A stretch of DNA of 64,000 nucleotides from Isochrysis galbana (Eukaryota > Haptophyta > Isochrysidales > Isochrysidaceae): positions 3,732,299-3,796,298 of the forward strand of contig CM030935.1 in assembly GCA_018136815.1 (NCBI GenBank), written 5' to 3'. Shown here piece by piece: positions 1 through 10,369 of this stretch (position 1 is its first letter; each line of letters opens with the position of its first letter). Under the pieces are notes generated by a model. The model made no database searches. It saw only the letters and a list, made by a program, of their open reading frames with translations, and was not told the origin of the DNA. A program made the translations under genes and the position numbers.

Positions 1-158
1 GTGGGGCCATGTCGACGTCGGTGTCCGGAGGGGCTGAGGCCGGCGAGCGCTTTGGCTCCGGCGGCTTGGGGCGGCCCCGGTGGGGCGTCGTGACGGCGGG
101 GGGCTGGGAGGTGGGAGCGGTCGGCGCGCGCTCCATCGCTGAAACTATAACGATAGTT
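1..158 (-). mobile_element. LINE fragment, 5' end and start of ORF1 (cut by window edge)
   Basis: On the minus strand an ATG at about 134 opens a reading frame beginning MERAPTAPTS. It closely matches the ORF1 start of the copy at 12.4 kb (MERAPTAPLS) and the MERAP start of the copy at 35.9 kb. Just upstream lies a short hairpin (AACTAT, 4-nt loop, ATAGTT; 143-158), a feature shared in structure by all three 5' ends. The element runs off the left edge of the window, so its integrity is unknown. Confidence 0.7.
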
Positions 159-235
159 TATGCTTCGAGCAGAAAGAGAGAGGGCGCTCCACAACCCTAG
201 ATCCCAGGCGTCCACGCGAATTTTTTGACCGAGAA

Positions 236-260
236 CGAGAACGAGAACGAGAACGAGAGA
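236..260. repeat. (GAGAAC)n microsatellite
   Basis: Short tandem hexamer run lying between the LINE 5' end and the next repeat copy. No other signal is seen in 159-300. Confidence 0.8.
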
Positions 261-299
261 ATTATAACGATAATACATAATACCGAACGACGAAGAGAA

Positions 300-960
300 G
301 CCTAACGATGTCGAACAGGCGATGACTACAGGCTCATAGGCTGAGGGTCGTTCGATCGAGCCGGCAGCTGACGCGGCCGTAGAGGGTTCGTTGATTGCTG
401 CTTGCGGGAAGATGTCTGAAAGGTCATAGTAAGAATCGGGTCTGACTGTGTCTGCCATCGAACGCTACGAGCGAAGAGGTAGACGGAAGGTCGGAGGATT
501 GCAACGCGTGGCGTCGGAGAGTAGAGACGAGACTAGCTAGCGAGCTAGTGGAAGAGAGAGAATGAGAATGAGAGCTTCTTAGGTCCAAGGTAGACACGAG
601 GGACTACAATGCGTGGACTCAAAAAAGGTCCTGATCCACAGAGACACACGAACTAAACCAAACGGGGCGAAAGCTAACCGCACTTGGACGAACGGCCAAG
701 CGTCGGCACCAAGGCAACTTAGCAGCGCACAGGCGTGCGACAGAGGAGTCGGCCCAACGAGGGCAGACCTCGCTGGGGGAGCTGCGACCGAGGTATAACA
801 GAAGACAGACGACAATCGTGGAACGTTTGATGACATCAAGAGAAAGTAGGAGAAGAGCAGAGATACCCATCAACGAGACCTTGAGACTTAAAATAACTCA
901 CAGGCTAGAAGTAAAAGTCTGTCCTCGTATGGAATACGACAAACGAGTGTCGATTCGCGA
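300..960 (-). repeat. Interspersed repeat copy A with ORF remnant (inverted relative to copy B at 51 kb)
   Basis: Read on the minus strand, this segment aligns by eye with 51130-51850 on the plus strand. Shared landmarks include the GTCGTATTCCATACGA block, a TTTCGATGTCATCAAACGTTCCA-like block, the CTAGCTCGCTAGCTAG stretch and a short coding stretch beginning (M)xxxVRPDxYYDLSDIFPQ followed by AASAAGSIERPSA. The coding part ends near 300. This is probably the 5' part of a retroelement or other transposon; no catalytic domain is visible, so its class is not assigned. Confidence 0.65.
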
Positions 961-1154
961 ATGCGACACCGAATCGGCCGTGTGCGAGCCGTGTGTGGTC
1001 CGCATGTGCATGCGCGGACGTCATCGCTGGGGCACCAAGGTTTGAAATTGCTTTATAGGCAATATGGGCGTCGGACCCCTAATTTAATACATGTCTAGGC
1101 ACCATTTAAGTGAAAGAAACACATCTCTCAGTGGGAGCGACGTCCAGTTCGGCT

Positions 1155-1374
1155 CGTGTGAGCCGCCGAGCCGCCAGAGCGTGTGCAAGGGGGGGGGTCA
1201 GACGGGACTTCGCACCGTCTTTTCGGACCAGGATTCAGAAAAGGCCGGGAGACCCTCCGAGCCGCTTTCGCCGGGGCTTCCGCTCACGGTCAAAAACAAA
1301 AATGTCGACTGTCGACCCCCCCTATTAGTACTAGTACTAGTACTTAAAAAGCCGAAAGCCGTGTTTGACCGCCC
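1155..1374 (-). repeat. GGTCAAA stem-loop repeat, copy 1
   Basis: On the minus strand the copy begins GGGCGGTCAAACA and, about 70 nt further, reads TTTTTGACCGTG, so the two ends of this block can pair. The following GC-rich stretch ends in a C-run and TGCACACG..CTG..CGG, as in the copies at 46646 and 49571. The inner loop here holds ACTAGTACTAGTACT and GTCGACTGTCGAC palindromes not shared by the other copies. Confidence 0.55.
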
Positions 1375-1508
1375 TATCTAGGCCCTATCAAGGCCCGCGT
1401 GAGCCCGCGCTTCTTTTGGGTCGGGGGTCTCTTCTTCTTCTTTATCGGAGAGGGGAGTTGGAAGCGGGGGGGGGGGGGGGGGGCACGAGGCGCCTCCCCC
1501 ATGTGAGC

Positions 1509-1526
1509 ACTAAGTATTAACTTAGT
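1509..1526. repeat. Recurrent ACTAAGT..ACTTAGT hairpin
   Basis: ACTAAGTATTAACTTAGT is an almost perfect inverted repeat. Near-identical hairpins occur at 40778, 47161 and 60001. The copies here and at 47161 sit exactly where a LINE fragment is cut off. Confidence 0.6.
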
Positions 1527-1790
1527 TGGCATAATTTCAGTTCAACATCGTTGATAGTAGTAATAGTAATTATAGCATTATTCCCTCTACGTCGTGCCGT
1601 CGTTGTTTATGGCTCTCGTAAGCGGATCCGCCGTCAGGAGGAAGGCCAGCTGCGACAGCGGCAGCGGGCATCCCTGCGGGGTAGCTCCGCTTGCTATCGC
1701 GAACGGAAAGCTTCTGCCTCCTTTCCTTATAATGTAGCCCGAATCGGTCGGGCGTGCATTCGCGTTCGTAAGCATGCACGCATGCAAGCG
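1527..1790 (-). pseudogene. LINE reverse transcriptase fragment
   Basis: The minus strand encodes GRSFPFAIASG, then PQGCPL and LAFLLTADPLTRAIN. This corresponds to the RT core block SFPFNVSSGVPQGCPLSPLAFLLTAEALTRAIN region of the copy at 37.1 kb. Frameshifts and stops follow, and the piece ends near 1530 at the hairpin. A dead 260-bp relic. Confidence 0.75.
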
Positions 1791-2190
1791 TAGCGCTTGA
1801 AGTCATGTGGCCAGACGGGGTAGTACATATGGCTAGTGGCAGCAGCGGTGCTAACTCTCATTAGAAATTAGCTCTATCCAGTTCCCGCCTTCCTCTGTTC
1901 TTAAGGAGCCATTTAGCACTTAGCCCTCACACTCCCCAGCCCCACTCACACTCCTCAGCCCCACTGGCACTCGCAGTCACGAATCAATGATGCCAGCTTT
2001 CCATGCACATCATCAACTCACTCACTATGCATGCCTTATACGCTCACGACTCCCTTTTCTGGCCATCGTGTGGTTGACACGAAGGAGGCAACATGCAGCA
2101 GCGCAACAACACCGTATGGGCATAGTATGAGCCCGGTGTATCAAGCTCGAACACGTGAGCGCGCGGGCACCTCCCAGGAGTGCTCTAGAT
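1791..2190. other. Intergenic, no feature recognised
   Basis: Short direct repeats of the CCCCACTCRCACTCCYCAGCC type occur around 1930-1970. No coding or mobile signal is seen. This is the 3' flank of the minus-strand VWA gene. Confidence 0.5.
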
Positions 2191-3693
2191 TCACTTGATG
2201 GCTGCTAGTACGTGCAGCTCGTCGCAGGTTGCCACCATCGCCGTTGGCGGCGGAGCCGTGTACCGCTGCACGAGGAGCCCATGCAGGCGGAGCCCGAGAG
2301 TCTTGCGAGCGTCGTTGAGCGCCCTCTGTGCCTCGGGTCGCAGAGGGGCGAACTCGCCGTCCGTCAGGAGGAGTATGTCCGCCTCGGCCCACTCACTCGA
2401 GCCGACCAGGCTGATGCAGTGCGCCAGTGGCGCCTCCACGCAAGTCCCCCCGCCAAAACCGTTGCGCAAGAAGTCAGCTAGCTGCAACAGCGCGCTCGCG
2501 CTGGCGACAAGCGGCATCAGCGCAAGCTCGCCTTTGCCGCCAAAGGCGGCGACGTAGGCGCTACGCCGGCTGCGCTGCGCTTGACGCAAAGCTTCGAGCA
2601 CTGCCGCTCGCGCAAGCGTCCCATGCGGCCCGTCCATCGATCCGCTCGTGTCAAGGCAGACTAGCAGTGGGCCCGCATCGCGATTTGGGCGCAGCTGGGA
2701 AGCAGGAGGCGAGCGGCGCGCCGCTCGCTCCCGGTGCCAGCCAATAGTCTCACGGCCAACGAGCGAGCCCTCTGCGAGCCGCAGCGTGGCCGACTGCCGC
2801 ACGGCAGGGATCGTGGAGCCGAGAGCCGCCAGCTCCAGGATGGTGCACCGGCCCACGTCTGATGTGCGCGTGACACCGTCGGCGTCCTCGGGCGGCATGT
2901 GTGTGCGCATCACAGCCTGCACAAGTTGCTTGCTCACCGCGTTCTTCGAGAGCCATCCTCGGGAGCCGCGAAGCCCACCGCGACCGACCGAGCGCAGGAT
3001 TGTGCGCAGAAGCGGCGTGGCCGCCAATAGGCGTTGTGCCGCGAGCAGATCGTCCCATCCGTCCGATTCGACGAGCGCACGGAAGCCCCCTTCCGCCGAG
3101 GCCTCCGGCGATAGCTCGCCGCCTAGACCATCGAGGAGCGCTCCCGCTGCTTCGGCCGCCTGCGCCTCTGGTGACCACGAGGAGATGAACTCTTCCATGG
3201 CAAGACTGGCAGCGGTGGAGGATTCGTGATCGCCGTCGTCTCCTCCTTGATCGGACCTTTCGGCATCGGACGGGCCAAGGGTCAAGCCTAGCGCATCGAC
3301 CTCCTCTTGGATTCCGTTGTTTGCTCTGTCCCCATCTGAGTCGCGCGCCGCACGGCCGTCGACCTCCTCGCAGCGCTTGGGAGCATCGCTGTTCCGGTCG
3401 CGGCGCAGCATCTCCTCATAGCGACGGGCTGTGGCCACGAGCGACAGCATGAGCGATTCGAGCAGCGCCGGATACCGTCGAGCCAAGCTCGGCACGCGAA
3501 GCTCGCCCAGCGTCTGAGCCCACTGGCGAGCGAGGGGCGCGGGCGGCCAACCGAAGCGCGTGGGTGGCGAGGGCAGCGTCCCACGCGAGAGGTGCGCTCG
3601 CCAGCACGCGGCCGCCTCGCTCGAGCGCGCCAGCGCGGCCGGCGAGCGACTGGTGTCCGCGAGCGCCCTTCGCACAGGCGCCGACAGCGCCAT
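2191..3693 (-). CDS. VWA-domain protein, ViaA/CoxE-like
   Basis: A single uninterrupted frame encodes 500 residues. The C-terminal third (about residue 344 to the end) is a von Willebrand factor A domain with a complete metal-ion site: DTSGS at about 348-352, a Thr in GGGTCVEAP near 417 and an Asp in LLLTDGEF near 445. The long helical N-terminal part with an acidic linker resembles the bacterial ViaA/CoxE type, whose members partner MoxR-type AAA+ ATPases in metal-centre or complex maturation. No such ATPase lies in the window, so the partner is unknown. The ATG at 3693 is the first in frame and lies just after a C-run. The gene is divergent from the ICE2-like gene with about 720 bp between the starts. 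The VWA fold is certain; the subfamily is an inference. No introns are needed. Confidence 0.85.
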   Translation of the reverse strand: MALSAPVRRALADTSRSPAALARSSEAAACWRAHLSRGTLPSPPTRFGWPPAPLARQWAQTLGELRVPSLARRYPALLESLMLSLVATARRYEEMLRRDRNSDAPKRCEEVDGRAARDSDGDRANNGIQEEVDALGLTLGPSDAERSDQGGDDGDHESSTAASLAMEEFISSWSPEAQAAEAAGALLDGLGGELSPEASAEGGFRALVESDGWDDLLAAQRLLAATPLLRTILRSVGRGGLRGSRGWLSKNAVSKQLVQAVMRTHMPPEDADGVTRTSDVGRCTILELAALGSTIPAVRQSATLRLAEGSLVGRETIGWHRERAARRSPPASQLRPNRDAGPLLVCLDTSGSMDGPHGTLARAAVLEALRQAQRSRRSAYVAAFGGKGELALMPLVASASALLQLADFLRNGFGGGTCVEAPLAHCISLVGSSEWAEADILLLTDGEFAPLRPEAQRALNDARKTLGLRLHGLLVQRYTAPPPTAMVATCDELHVLAAIK

Positions 3694-4411
3694 CGGCGGG
3701 GACTTGGTCTCTTGCCCCCCCCCCCCCCCCCCGTTCCCCCCCCCCCGTCCCCTCCTCAGGGACCTCCGCCCCGGCGCCTCCCCCCTCCTCCCACCCCGCC
3801 TCCTCTCCGCCCCCCTTCCCCCTCCTCTCTCTCTCTCTCTCTGCTTCCCCCCCCCGGCCCTCCTCGGCCCCCCCCCCTCGGCCCTCCTCGGCCCCCCTCC
3901 GGGCCGTCCGCCTCGCCTGTTTGCTGCCTCTCTTCTCTTCTCTACTCACTCTTCTTTCTTCCTCTTCTGCCTCCCTCTCTCTCTCGCCTCCATTTCTTCT
4001 GCCGCCGTCCGTCTCCTTCTTTTCTTCTCTTTGCCGTGTGGCGGCTACTCCTACTTTTCGTCAAGTATGACAACTCTCTCCTGAGTACGAGAATAGAAAA
4101 AGGGTGGAGTGATAAGGGACCCTGCGGTACTCCTACGAGTACAGATATATTTATGGTCATACCCAAAGATTTTGGAGAGTTGTTTATGAGAAGAGTAGGA
4201 GAACGCAGGGTACTCCTAGACATCACGGAACAAGAGAGAGGGAGAGAGAGGGAGAGAGAGGGAGACAGAGGGAGACAGAGGGAGAGGGAGAGAGAGACGG
4301 AGGGAGGCTTGCCTTCCCCCTCCCCCTCTCCTTCCCTTCCCCGACCGCCCCGTCCCGCCACTCTGGCGCGGTCTCTCCGGCGGTCGGCCACGCGCCGCGC
4401 TCGAGCCTTGC
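3694..4411. promoter_or_regulatory. Shared upstream region of a divergent gene pair, homopyrimidine-rich
   Basis: Between the two ATGs lie C-runs (from 3714), CT-rich DNA to about 4000, a purine microsatellite of GAGAGG type at 4225-4300, and short GTACTC/GAGTAC motifs at about 4083, 4118-4132 and 4192-4220. Reading frames through this region are low-complexity artefacts. Probably bidirectional promoter plus 5' leaders; no TATA box is evident. Confidence 0.45.
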
Positions 4412-7400
4412 ATGCTCTCAGAAGATCTCGAGCTCTACAGCATCGAGCGGACGCTCGTTGCAGCAGCTGAGCAGACGGAGGCTTCGAGCGGAGGCAGCCA
4501 TGGCGTTTCGGTGGACACCCAGGCGTGCTCAGCTCACACCGAGCCCCCGCGGCTCACACTGCCGCGCGCGGCCGATCTCGTCGCTCTGGCAAGAGCATCG
4601 ATCCATCGTGCCAAAGCTGCGGCTCAGAGACAGAGCGTCGCTCCAGCGTGTGTCCCATCAATCGGAGTCAGTCAGGGCACCGACGACTCACCCGTCTATG
4701 CGGACATGCCAGCGGCTTGTGACTTGAGCGCCGTCACCCCGGCGCCAGCGCCGAGTGGAGCCCAGATGCACTCTTCTGAGCTTCCGGCTCGCCCGTCGCC
4801 GGCGACTTGTGCCTGGAGCGCCGCCACCCCGGCGCCAGCGCCGAGTGGAGCCCAGATGCACTCTTATGATCTACCGGATCGCCCATCGCCGGCGGCTTGT
4901 GCCTCGAGTGGCGCCACCATGGCGCCAGCGCCGAGTGGCGCCCCGATGCACTCTTCTGAGCTACCAGCTCGCCCATCGCCGGCGCGGAGTGCCGCCACCC
5001 CGGCGCCAGCGCGGAGTGGAGCCGAGATGCACTCTTCTGAGCTACCGGATCGCCCATCACCGGCGGCTTGTGCCTCGAGCGCTGTCACCCCGGCGCCAGC
5101 GCCGAGTGAAGCCCAGATGCACTCTTCTGAGCTACCATCTCGCCCATCGCCTGCGGCTTGTGCCTGGAGCGCCGCCACCCTGGCGCCAGCCCCAAGTGGA
5201 GCCGAGATGCACTCTTCTGAGCTATCGGATCGCCCATCACCGGCGGCTTGTGCCTCGAGTGCCGCCACTCCGGCGCCAGCGCCAAGTGGAGCCCAGAAGC
5301 ACTCTTCTGAGCTACCGGATCGCCCATCGCCGGCGGCTTGTGCCTGGAGCGCCGTCACCCCGGCGCCAGCGCCGAGTGGAGCCCAGATGCACTCTTCTGA
5401 GCTACCGGATCGCCCATCGCCGGCGGCTCGTGCCTCGAGTGTCGCCACCCTGGCGTCAGCGCCGTGTGGAGCCCAGATGCACTCTTCTGAGCTACCGGAT
5501 CGCCCATCGCCGGCGGCTTGTGCCTCGAGTGCCGCCACCATGGCGCCAGCGCCGAGTGGCGCCCCGATGCACTCTTCTGAGCTACCAGCTCGCCCATCGC
5601 CGGCGGTTTGTGCCTGGAGCGCCGTCACCCCGGCGCCAGCGCTGAGTGGAGCCCAGATGCACTCTTATGAGCTACCATCTCGCCCATCGCTTGCGGCTTG
5701 TGCCTGGAGCGCCGCCACCCTGGCGCCAGCGCCGAGTGGAGCCGAGATGCACTCTTATGAGCTACCGGATCGCCCATCGCCGGCGGCTCGTGCCTCGAGT
5801 GCCGCCACTCCGGCGCCAGCGCGGAGTGGAGCCGAGATGCACTCTTCTGAGCTACCGGATCGCCCATCGCCGGCGGCTCGTGCCTGGAGCGCCGTCACCC
5901 CGGCGCCAGCGCCGAGTGGCGCCCAGATGCACTCTTCTGAGCTACCGTCTCACCCATCCCCGGCGGCTTGTAGCTTGAGTGCCGCCACTCCGGCGCCAGC
6001 GCCAAGTGGAGCCCAGATGCACTCTTCAAAGCCACTGGCTCAGCCATTGCCGTTGAGACCACCCTCCAGTTCTGGGGCGCAAATAGCTCGCTCCACCACT
6101 GTGAAGCAGCGTGCGGGATCGACAAAACGACCGGGGATATCGGAGGAAGCAGCGGCATCACCAAAACGTGCCGCCGTGGCCCGAGCGGCTGCCCGCGCCT
6201 CTCCAGCCAAGAATGCCGCGGTTGCCTCCAAGCCCCAAGTGAATGAGCAGCAAGTTAAGGCGTACGAAATGGCTAAGGCATTCATGGCAGAACAAGCTGC
6301 GGCGGCAGCTGAGGCTGAGGGTCGGACACTAGCCGCATCAGGAGAGGTGGAGCCCGCTTCATCGGCCTGTTGTGTTACGAGCATGGATGTGACAGGAATG
6401 GGGGAGAAGCCAAACCAGCGCCGCCCGACGCGCCCCGCATCACGCCGAGCGAAGGGTGCGAGTCTCGCCCCGACCCCTCCTCCAGCTACTATGGAGAGGG
6501 TGTTGCCGTCAGTGCTCAAGCCTTCGTGTCGCGATGCTCCATCAGCCTCTACGGCAAGGAGCTCGGATAGCCAAGCTCCTCAAGGAGGGGAATGGGCGCA
6601 GCAAGAGCGTCTTAGAATTGTTGCAGAATTGGCGCGCAAAATCCGCGACGGAGAGGTCACGTACCTCGGATACGATGGTCACAGTGCGGAGAGCTGTGCG
6701 AGCGGAGACAGGGGTGCTTGCGCCATCTTGAGAACACTTGCCGACCGCTCCCGGGGTAAGGGTGGCAATGTCAGGGAGAGAAGTCTCGCCGCAGCCAGGC
6801 GCACCACATCATGCCCCTCAACAGCCCCTTCGGTGGTCCGGGAGGGGGCCGCATCTCAGGCTACGGCTGACCCTCGCCGGTCGTCTCCTCCTGGGCAGAC
6901 GTCGGCCCTCCAATTGACACAGCCATCAAGCCGTCTGCCTGTTGGTCCTTTTGGCACGCAGTTGGGGGAACAGCCTGGCTCCAGTTGCGGCGCACCCAGC
7001 GCGGCAAGCTCTGGGCGTACAGCCACGTGCTGTACTCCTTCGCCAGATCTGATCGAGGCCGATGGTCTAGTCTGGAAAGAAGAGTGGCGCTCCAAGGGCA
7101 TCTTGGAGGAGTCGGCGTTGGGCCCGGAGCCCACATCCAGTCTGAGTGTGGAGGAGCAGCAACTCTTTGTTCAGCTGCACGCTCAGCTACATTCACGCTC
7201 TGACACGCCACTCACAGCATCGTTGGCAGGGTCCAATCCCCAAGAGGTGTTCGCGTCCTTGCTTCGGCGTGTCAAGGGGGAGCAACAGCTTTGGCTCACC
7301 CGCCTTCAACAGGTAGGCATCCAATGGCCTAAGAAAGGCCTGGTCGCGCCTCAAGCAGTGAGCGCAGGCAGCACCGTCTATTGCATCGTGACTCCCACAC

Positions 7401-10032
7401 TCTGGCTGATGGGGACGTGTTGCTTGCATACGTATGCCGATGCCTCGGCTTGCCGCTGACCCCCTCTCCCCATCCGTGTAAGGCGTATCTCTCGGTACCA
7501 CCCTCGCGGCACACGGTGTTTCTGTTGCCGCCTCCTGTATCCGCAATTGCTGCCCACCGCCTGGTCGCGGCGAAGGAGCGGTCAATCGCGGCGACTCGCC
7601 AGCGCTACACCATGCTGCGCAAGTTATCCTTACCTGCATCCATACACCCGGCAGTCTCGTATCACTCTACTGCTTCTGCCACTGGGAACCTGCAAGTGGG
7701 GGTTGCTGCTGCTACCTCTTCGGCGGCACCTCCGATGATACCCTCTCCGGCCGCACCTCCATTCCGCCACGTCGCGCGCGTGGCGCAATCAATCGAGGGC
7801 TTACCCGTGTGGCAGCTTCCCCTTGAGCTAGACGCGTCCCTTTGGCAAATGCACAGCCGGCATGCTTCAGTCGCAACATCTGACGCGCAATCAATGCACG
7901 CCCGAAGCAACGCGCGTTCGTTGCCGCTTGCCTTCGACCGTGACCTCATGCGTGCTGTACACCTGAGCGAGGCGGCCTATGGCATCTCATGTTCGGCTCT
8001 TGGTGCGATGGTGGAGGCATTTGCCGCTGGAGCTCGTGGGACAGGTGGGCAGGCCCCGTTCCCCCGACTGTGGCCGTACTCACCCTTGCTGCTCCTGATC
8101 GCGACTGCACACTCCCCAATGCATCAACGAGTGAGTTGCAACGCGCGTCGGGCGCCTCAGCCTAGCCGTACTCACAGCTCCGATGACTCACCTCTGCCGC
8201 CCTGACCCCTTGAAGGGATTGACCTGCCGCTGACAGTACGCCGGCAGAACACGGGGCGCACAAGCTGCTTTATCGATAAGCCGATTGTTGCGCCTTCAAT
8301 GTCGGCACGCACTAAGGCGGATGCTGCCTACACACAGATGTTGCGTAACGCTATCTCTGACAGAGGCTCAACGGGTGGCTGTGTAGCCTCAGGCCGTGGA
8401 ATATCCGAACGCTGTGCGACGCCTGCCCCCGGCTTCAGCTACGAACTGATCGAGATTGCGGGCCGTCGCTGCATCGTTCGCTGTCGTGCGGACGCAATTC
8501 TGACTGACGACTTGCACGGCACCGGGGCGGGCATGGGACATGCCAATGACAGAGCGGACATTGAAATGCCGCCCAAGCGGGCTCGCCCGTGCTCTTCTGT
8601 GCTAGTGCGCGTGAAGGCGCGCGTGGAGACGTTGCTCCCCCGATTTTTCGAAGCGGGGACAGCGGCTGAACGCCTTCGGCACTGGGTGCGCCTAGCTGCG
8701 CGTGGCGGAGGTTGCTCGTCAGAATCCGGTGGCACCTCACTAACCACTGTGGGATGTTCGCTCCAAGGGCTAGCGCAGCGCTCGTCAAGTCACAACATTG
8801 AGATGGGGTTATTGCAGACGGTGTCGACGCCGCCGGTCTTGGGATGTGTGGACGCAGGGCGGCTGATGACCCCCTCTAATTTGCTAGAAGAAAAGTCGGC
8901 CACCTCTGCTGAAGCTCAGCTCCCTTGGTCTCTCTTGCTGACTTGCGTCGACCCACGCTTTGGCCATGTTGCTCGCGCCTCTCTGGCACGTAAGATGCAC
9001 GACCTTCCCGTGCCTCCCTCTCCTCTATCTGATTCGCACCCGCCCAACTTGGTTGGAGAGACGGAGCTCTCGGCATGTCGCCTCGCGCAACACCTTCCTC
9101 AACCGCCAAAGCTTCCCGTGGATGCAGAGGCAGCCGCGAGGGAGGACGTCGACATTCAAAAGGCTTTGCATCGTCTCGCTTCTTTGTTGCACGCGGTTTC
9201 CGACCTCCCTGAGGGGCAGTACCTGCTCAGGAAGTCAGCAGGCGCCGCCTCTTGGTCGGTTTGGGCCGAAGGCGAGTCTTTATTCCATGCTGCCACTGCG
9301 AGCTCCACGGTGGCCGCTTCTACTTCCGTCCCTAACGCATTGATAGGGTCCCAGGTTCAAGACACGAACTCATCCCTTCCGAGATCATCTCTTTCATACC
9401 GGAAGGATTTCGACTGTTGGTCCGCAATCACCGCTGCCGGTTCCGATGGCCAAGCCATCTCTTTCGTGCGGCCAGAGTGGCGGCGCCAGGATGGCGTTGA
9501 AAAGCCCGCTGTTGTCGTGGCGCAGCACGCAGGGCTCGGAGGCGCCTCGAGGGGAGGCTCTGTGGGGGTGATCAAAAAGACGGAAAGCAGCGGACTATCA
9601 ACTGGGCGAGCGGACGTGACCCAATACGGTCTCGCTCCTTGTGGGGAAGGTGCTGCTTCAGCACCGCCCCAACCGCTCGTCCCTTTCCTTTTTTCACCGC
9701 GTGGCGAGGGCGACGAGGCACGCCCCTCACTTTCGCCGTCGGGAGTTGCGAGCCAAGTTCTCGGTAGCTCAACCGTCGCTCGTGTGAATGGCCCGGCCCT
9801 AGCGGTCGGACTCACTGCCATTGAGGCTGGCCTTCCTAATATAGCCGGAGCGGATTACTCTCGTCGGCACGGAAAAGGGCAACGTGCACGCAATAGCAAG
9901 ATGGGCGGCGGGAAAGCCAGCCGAGCTGGAAGAGCACGTGGCAGTGATACTCCTAAAGATCGGCCCGCAGCCAAGGGACGGCAGGATGGCGGTCGAGGCC
10001 CAGGAAATGGTAGGGGCCGCGGTGGCAAGTAG
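4412..10032 (+). CDS. ICE2/NARG2-like little elongation complex subunit (3 exons) with expanded repeat region
   Basis: Model: exons 4412-7312, 7483-8044 and 8216-10032, giving 1,759 residues. All junctions keep phase: CAACAG|GTAGGC with AAG|GCG, and ACAG|GTGGGC with GAAG|GGATT. Joining exons 2 and 3 restores TGIDLPLTVR, followed by CFIDKPIVAPSMSARTK. This and the later YELIEIAGRRCIVRCRADA and LPEGQYLLRKS segments resemble the NARG2/ICE2 C-terminal domain. LSVEEQQLFVQLHAQL plus a GEQQLW segment before intron 1 resembles the conserved N-terminal part. ICE2 is a subunit of the little elongation complex that supports snRNA transcription by Pol II. Residues about 102-540 are a Pro/Ala/Ser-rich 30-residue repeat array that normal ICE2 lacks. 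The extreme C-terminus is Gly/Arg/Lys-rich and could bind RNA. Family assignment is by motif memory and needs an HMM search. Confidence 0.6.
4715..6030 (+). repeat. Coding minisatellite, about 15 x 90 bp
   Basis: Fifteen units are seen, each encoding a 30-residue module built on PAPAPSGAQMHSSELPDRPSP plus a spacer of the AACASSAAT type. Fourteen are full length; one near 4980 lacks about five codons. Units differ at only a few bases and keep the frame, while two other frames also stay open, a sign of recent array expansion. A SpxSxLP-type phosphosite-rich linker is possible. Confidence 0.9.
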
Positions 10033-10369
10033 TGGGAGAATCAGAGGCATTTCCACGCAGGATAAGGTGTAGTGCGATCGTCTCAGCGGGAGAACTTACC
10101 TCGTCGTGTGTAGTCCTCTTGGCTTGCTTTCGCCTCGGCTACTTGCGCGAAAGACCTACTTCGTTGCGTGTGGCCTTCTTACTCAAGTAGACAGTATCGT
10201 TGGATCATGATAATATAGTACTCGTAGTGTTGCCAATGCACTAGCGTCGGCTGTGTAGCGTGCAACTATAGCGCTGGCACCGCAGCTAAATTTATAGTAG
10301 TACTTTGTTGCGATAGAGCTCCGCAAGGGTGCGCTCTCAGACAACGTTGTCCATCCGCTTTGGGGATTA
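10033..10369. other. 3' flank of the ICE2-like gene
   Basis: Contains an imperfect direct repeat (TACCTCGTCGTGTGTAGTCC / TACTTCGTTGCGTGTGGCC, about 10096-10175) and a lower-GC stretch at 10200-10330. No gene is seen. Confidence 0.4.

Noticed and set aside
3592-4470. Long plus-strand frame overlapping the VWA start and the divergent promoter
   Set aside because: Its composition is Pro/Ser/Leu and RERERE repeats produced by C-runs and GA tracts; the minus-strand VWA gene explains the left part.
4755-5978. Other open frames (both strands) through the 90-bp repeat array
   Set aside because: A repeat unit divisible by three keeps all frames open once one unit lacks stops; only the frame continuous with the ICE2-like exons is supported.
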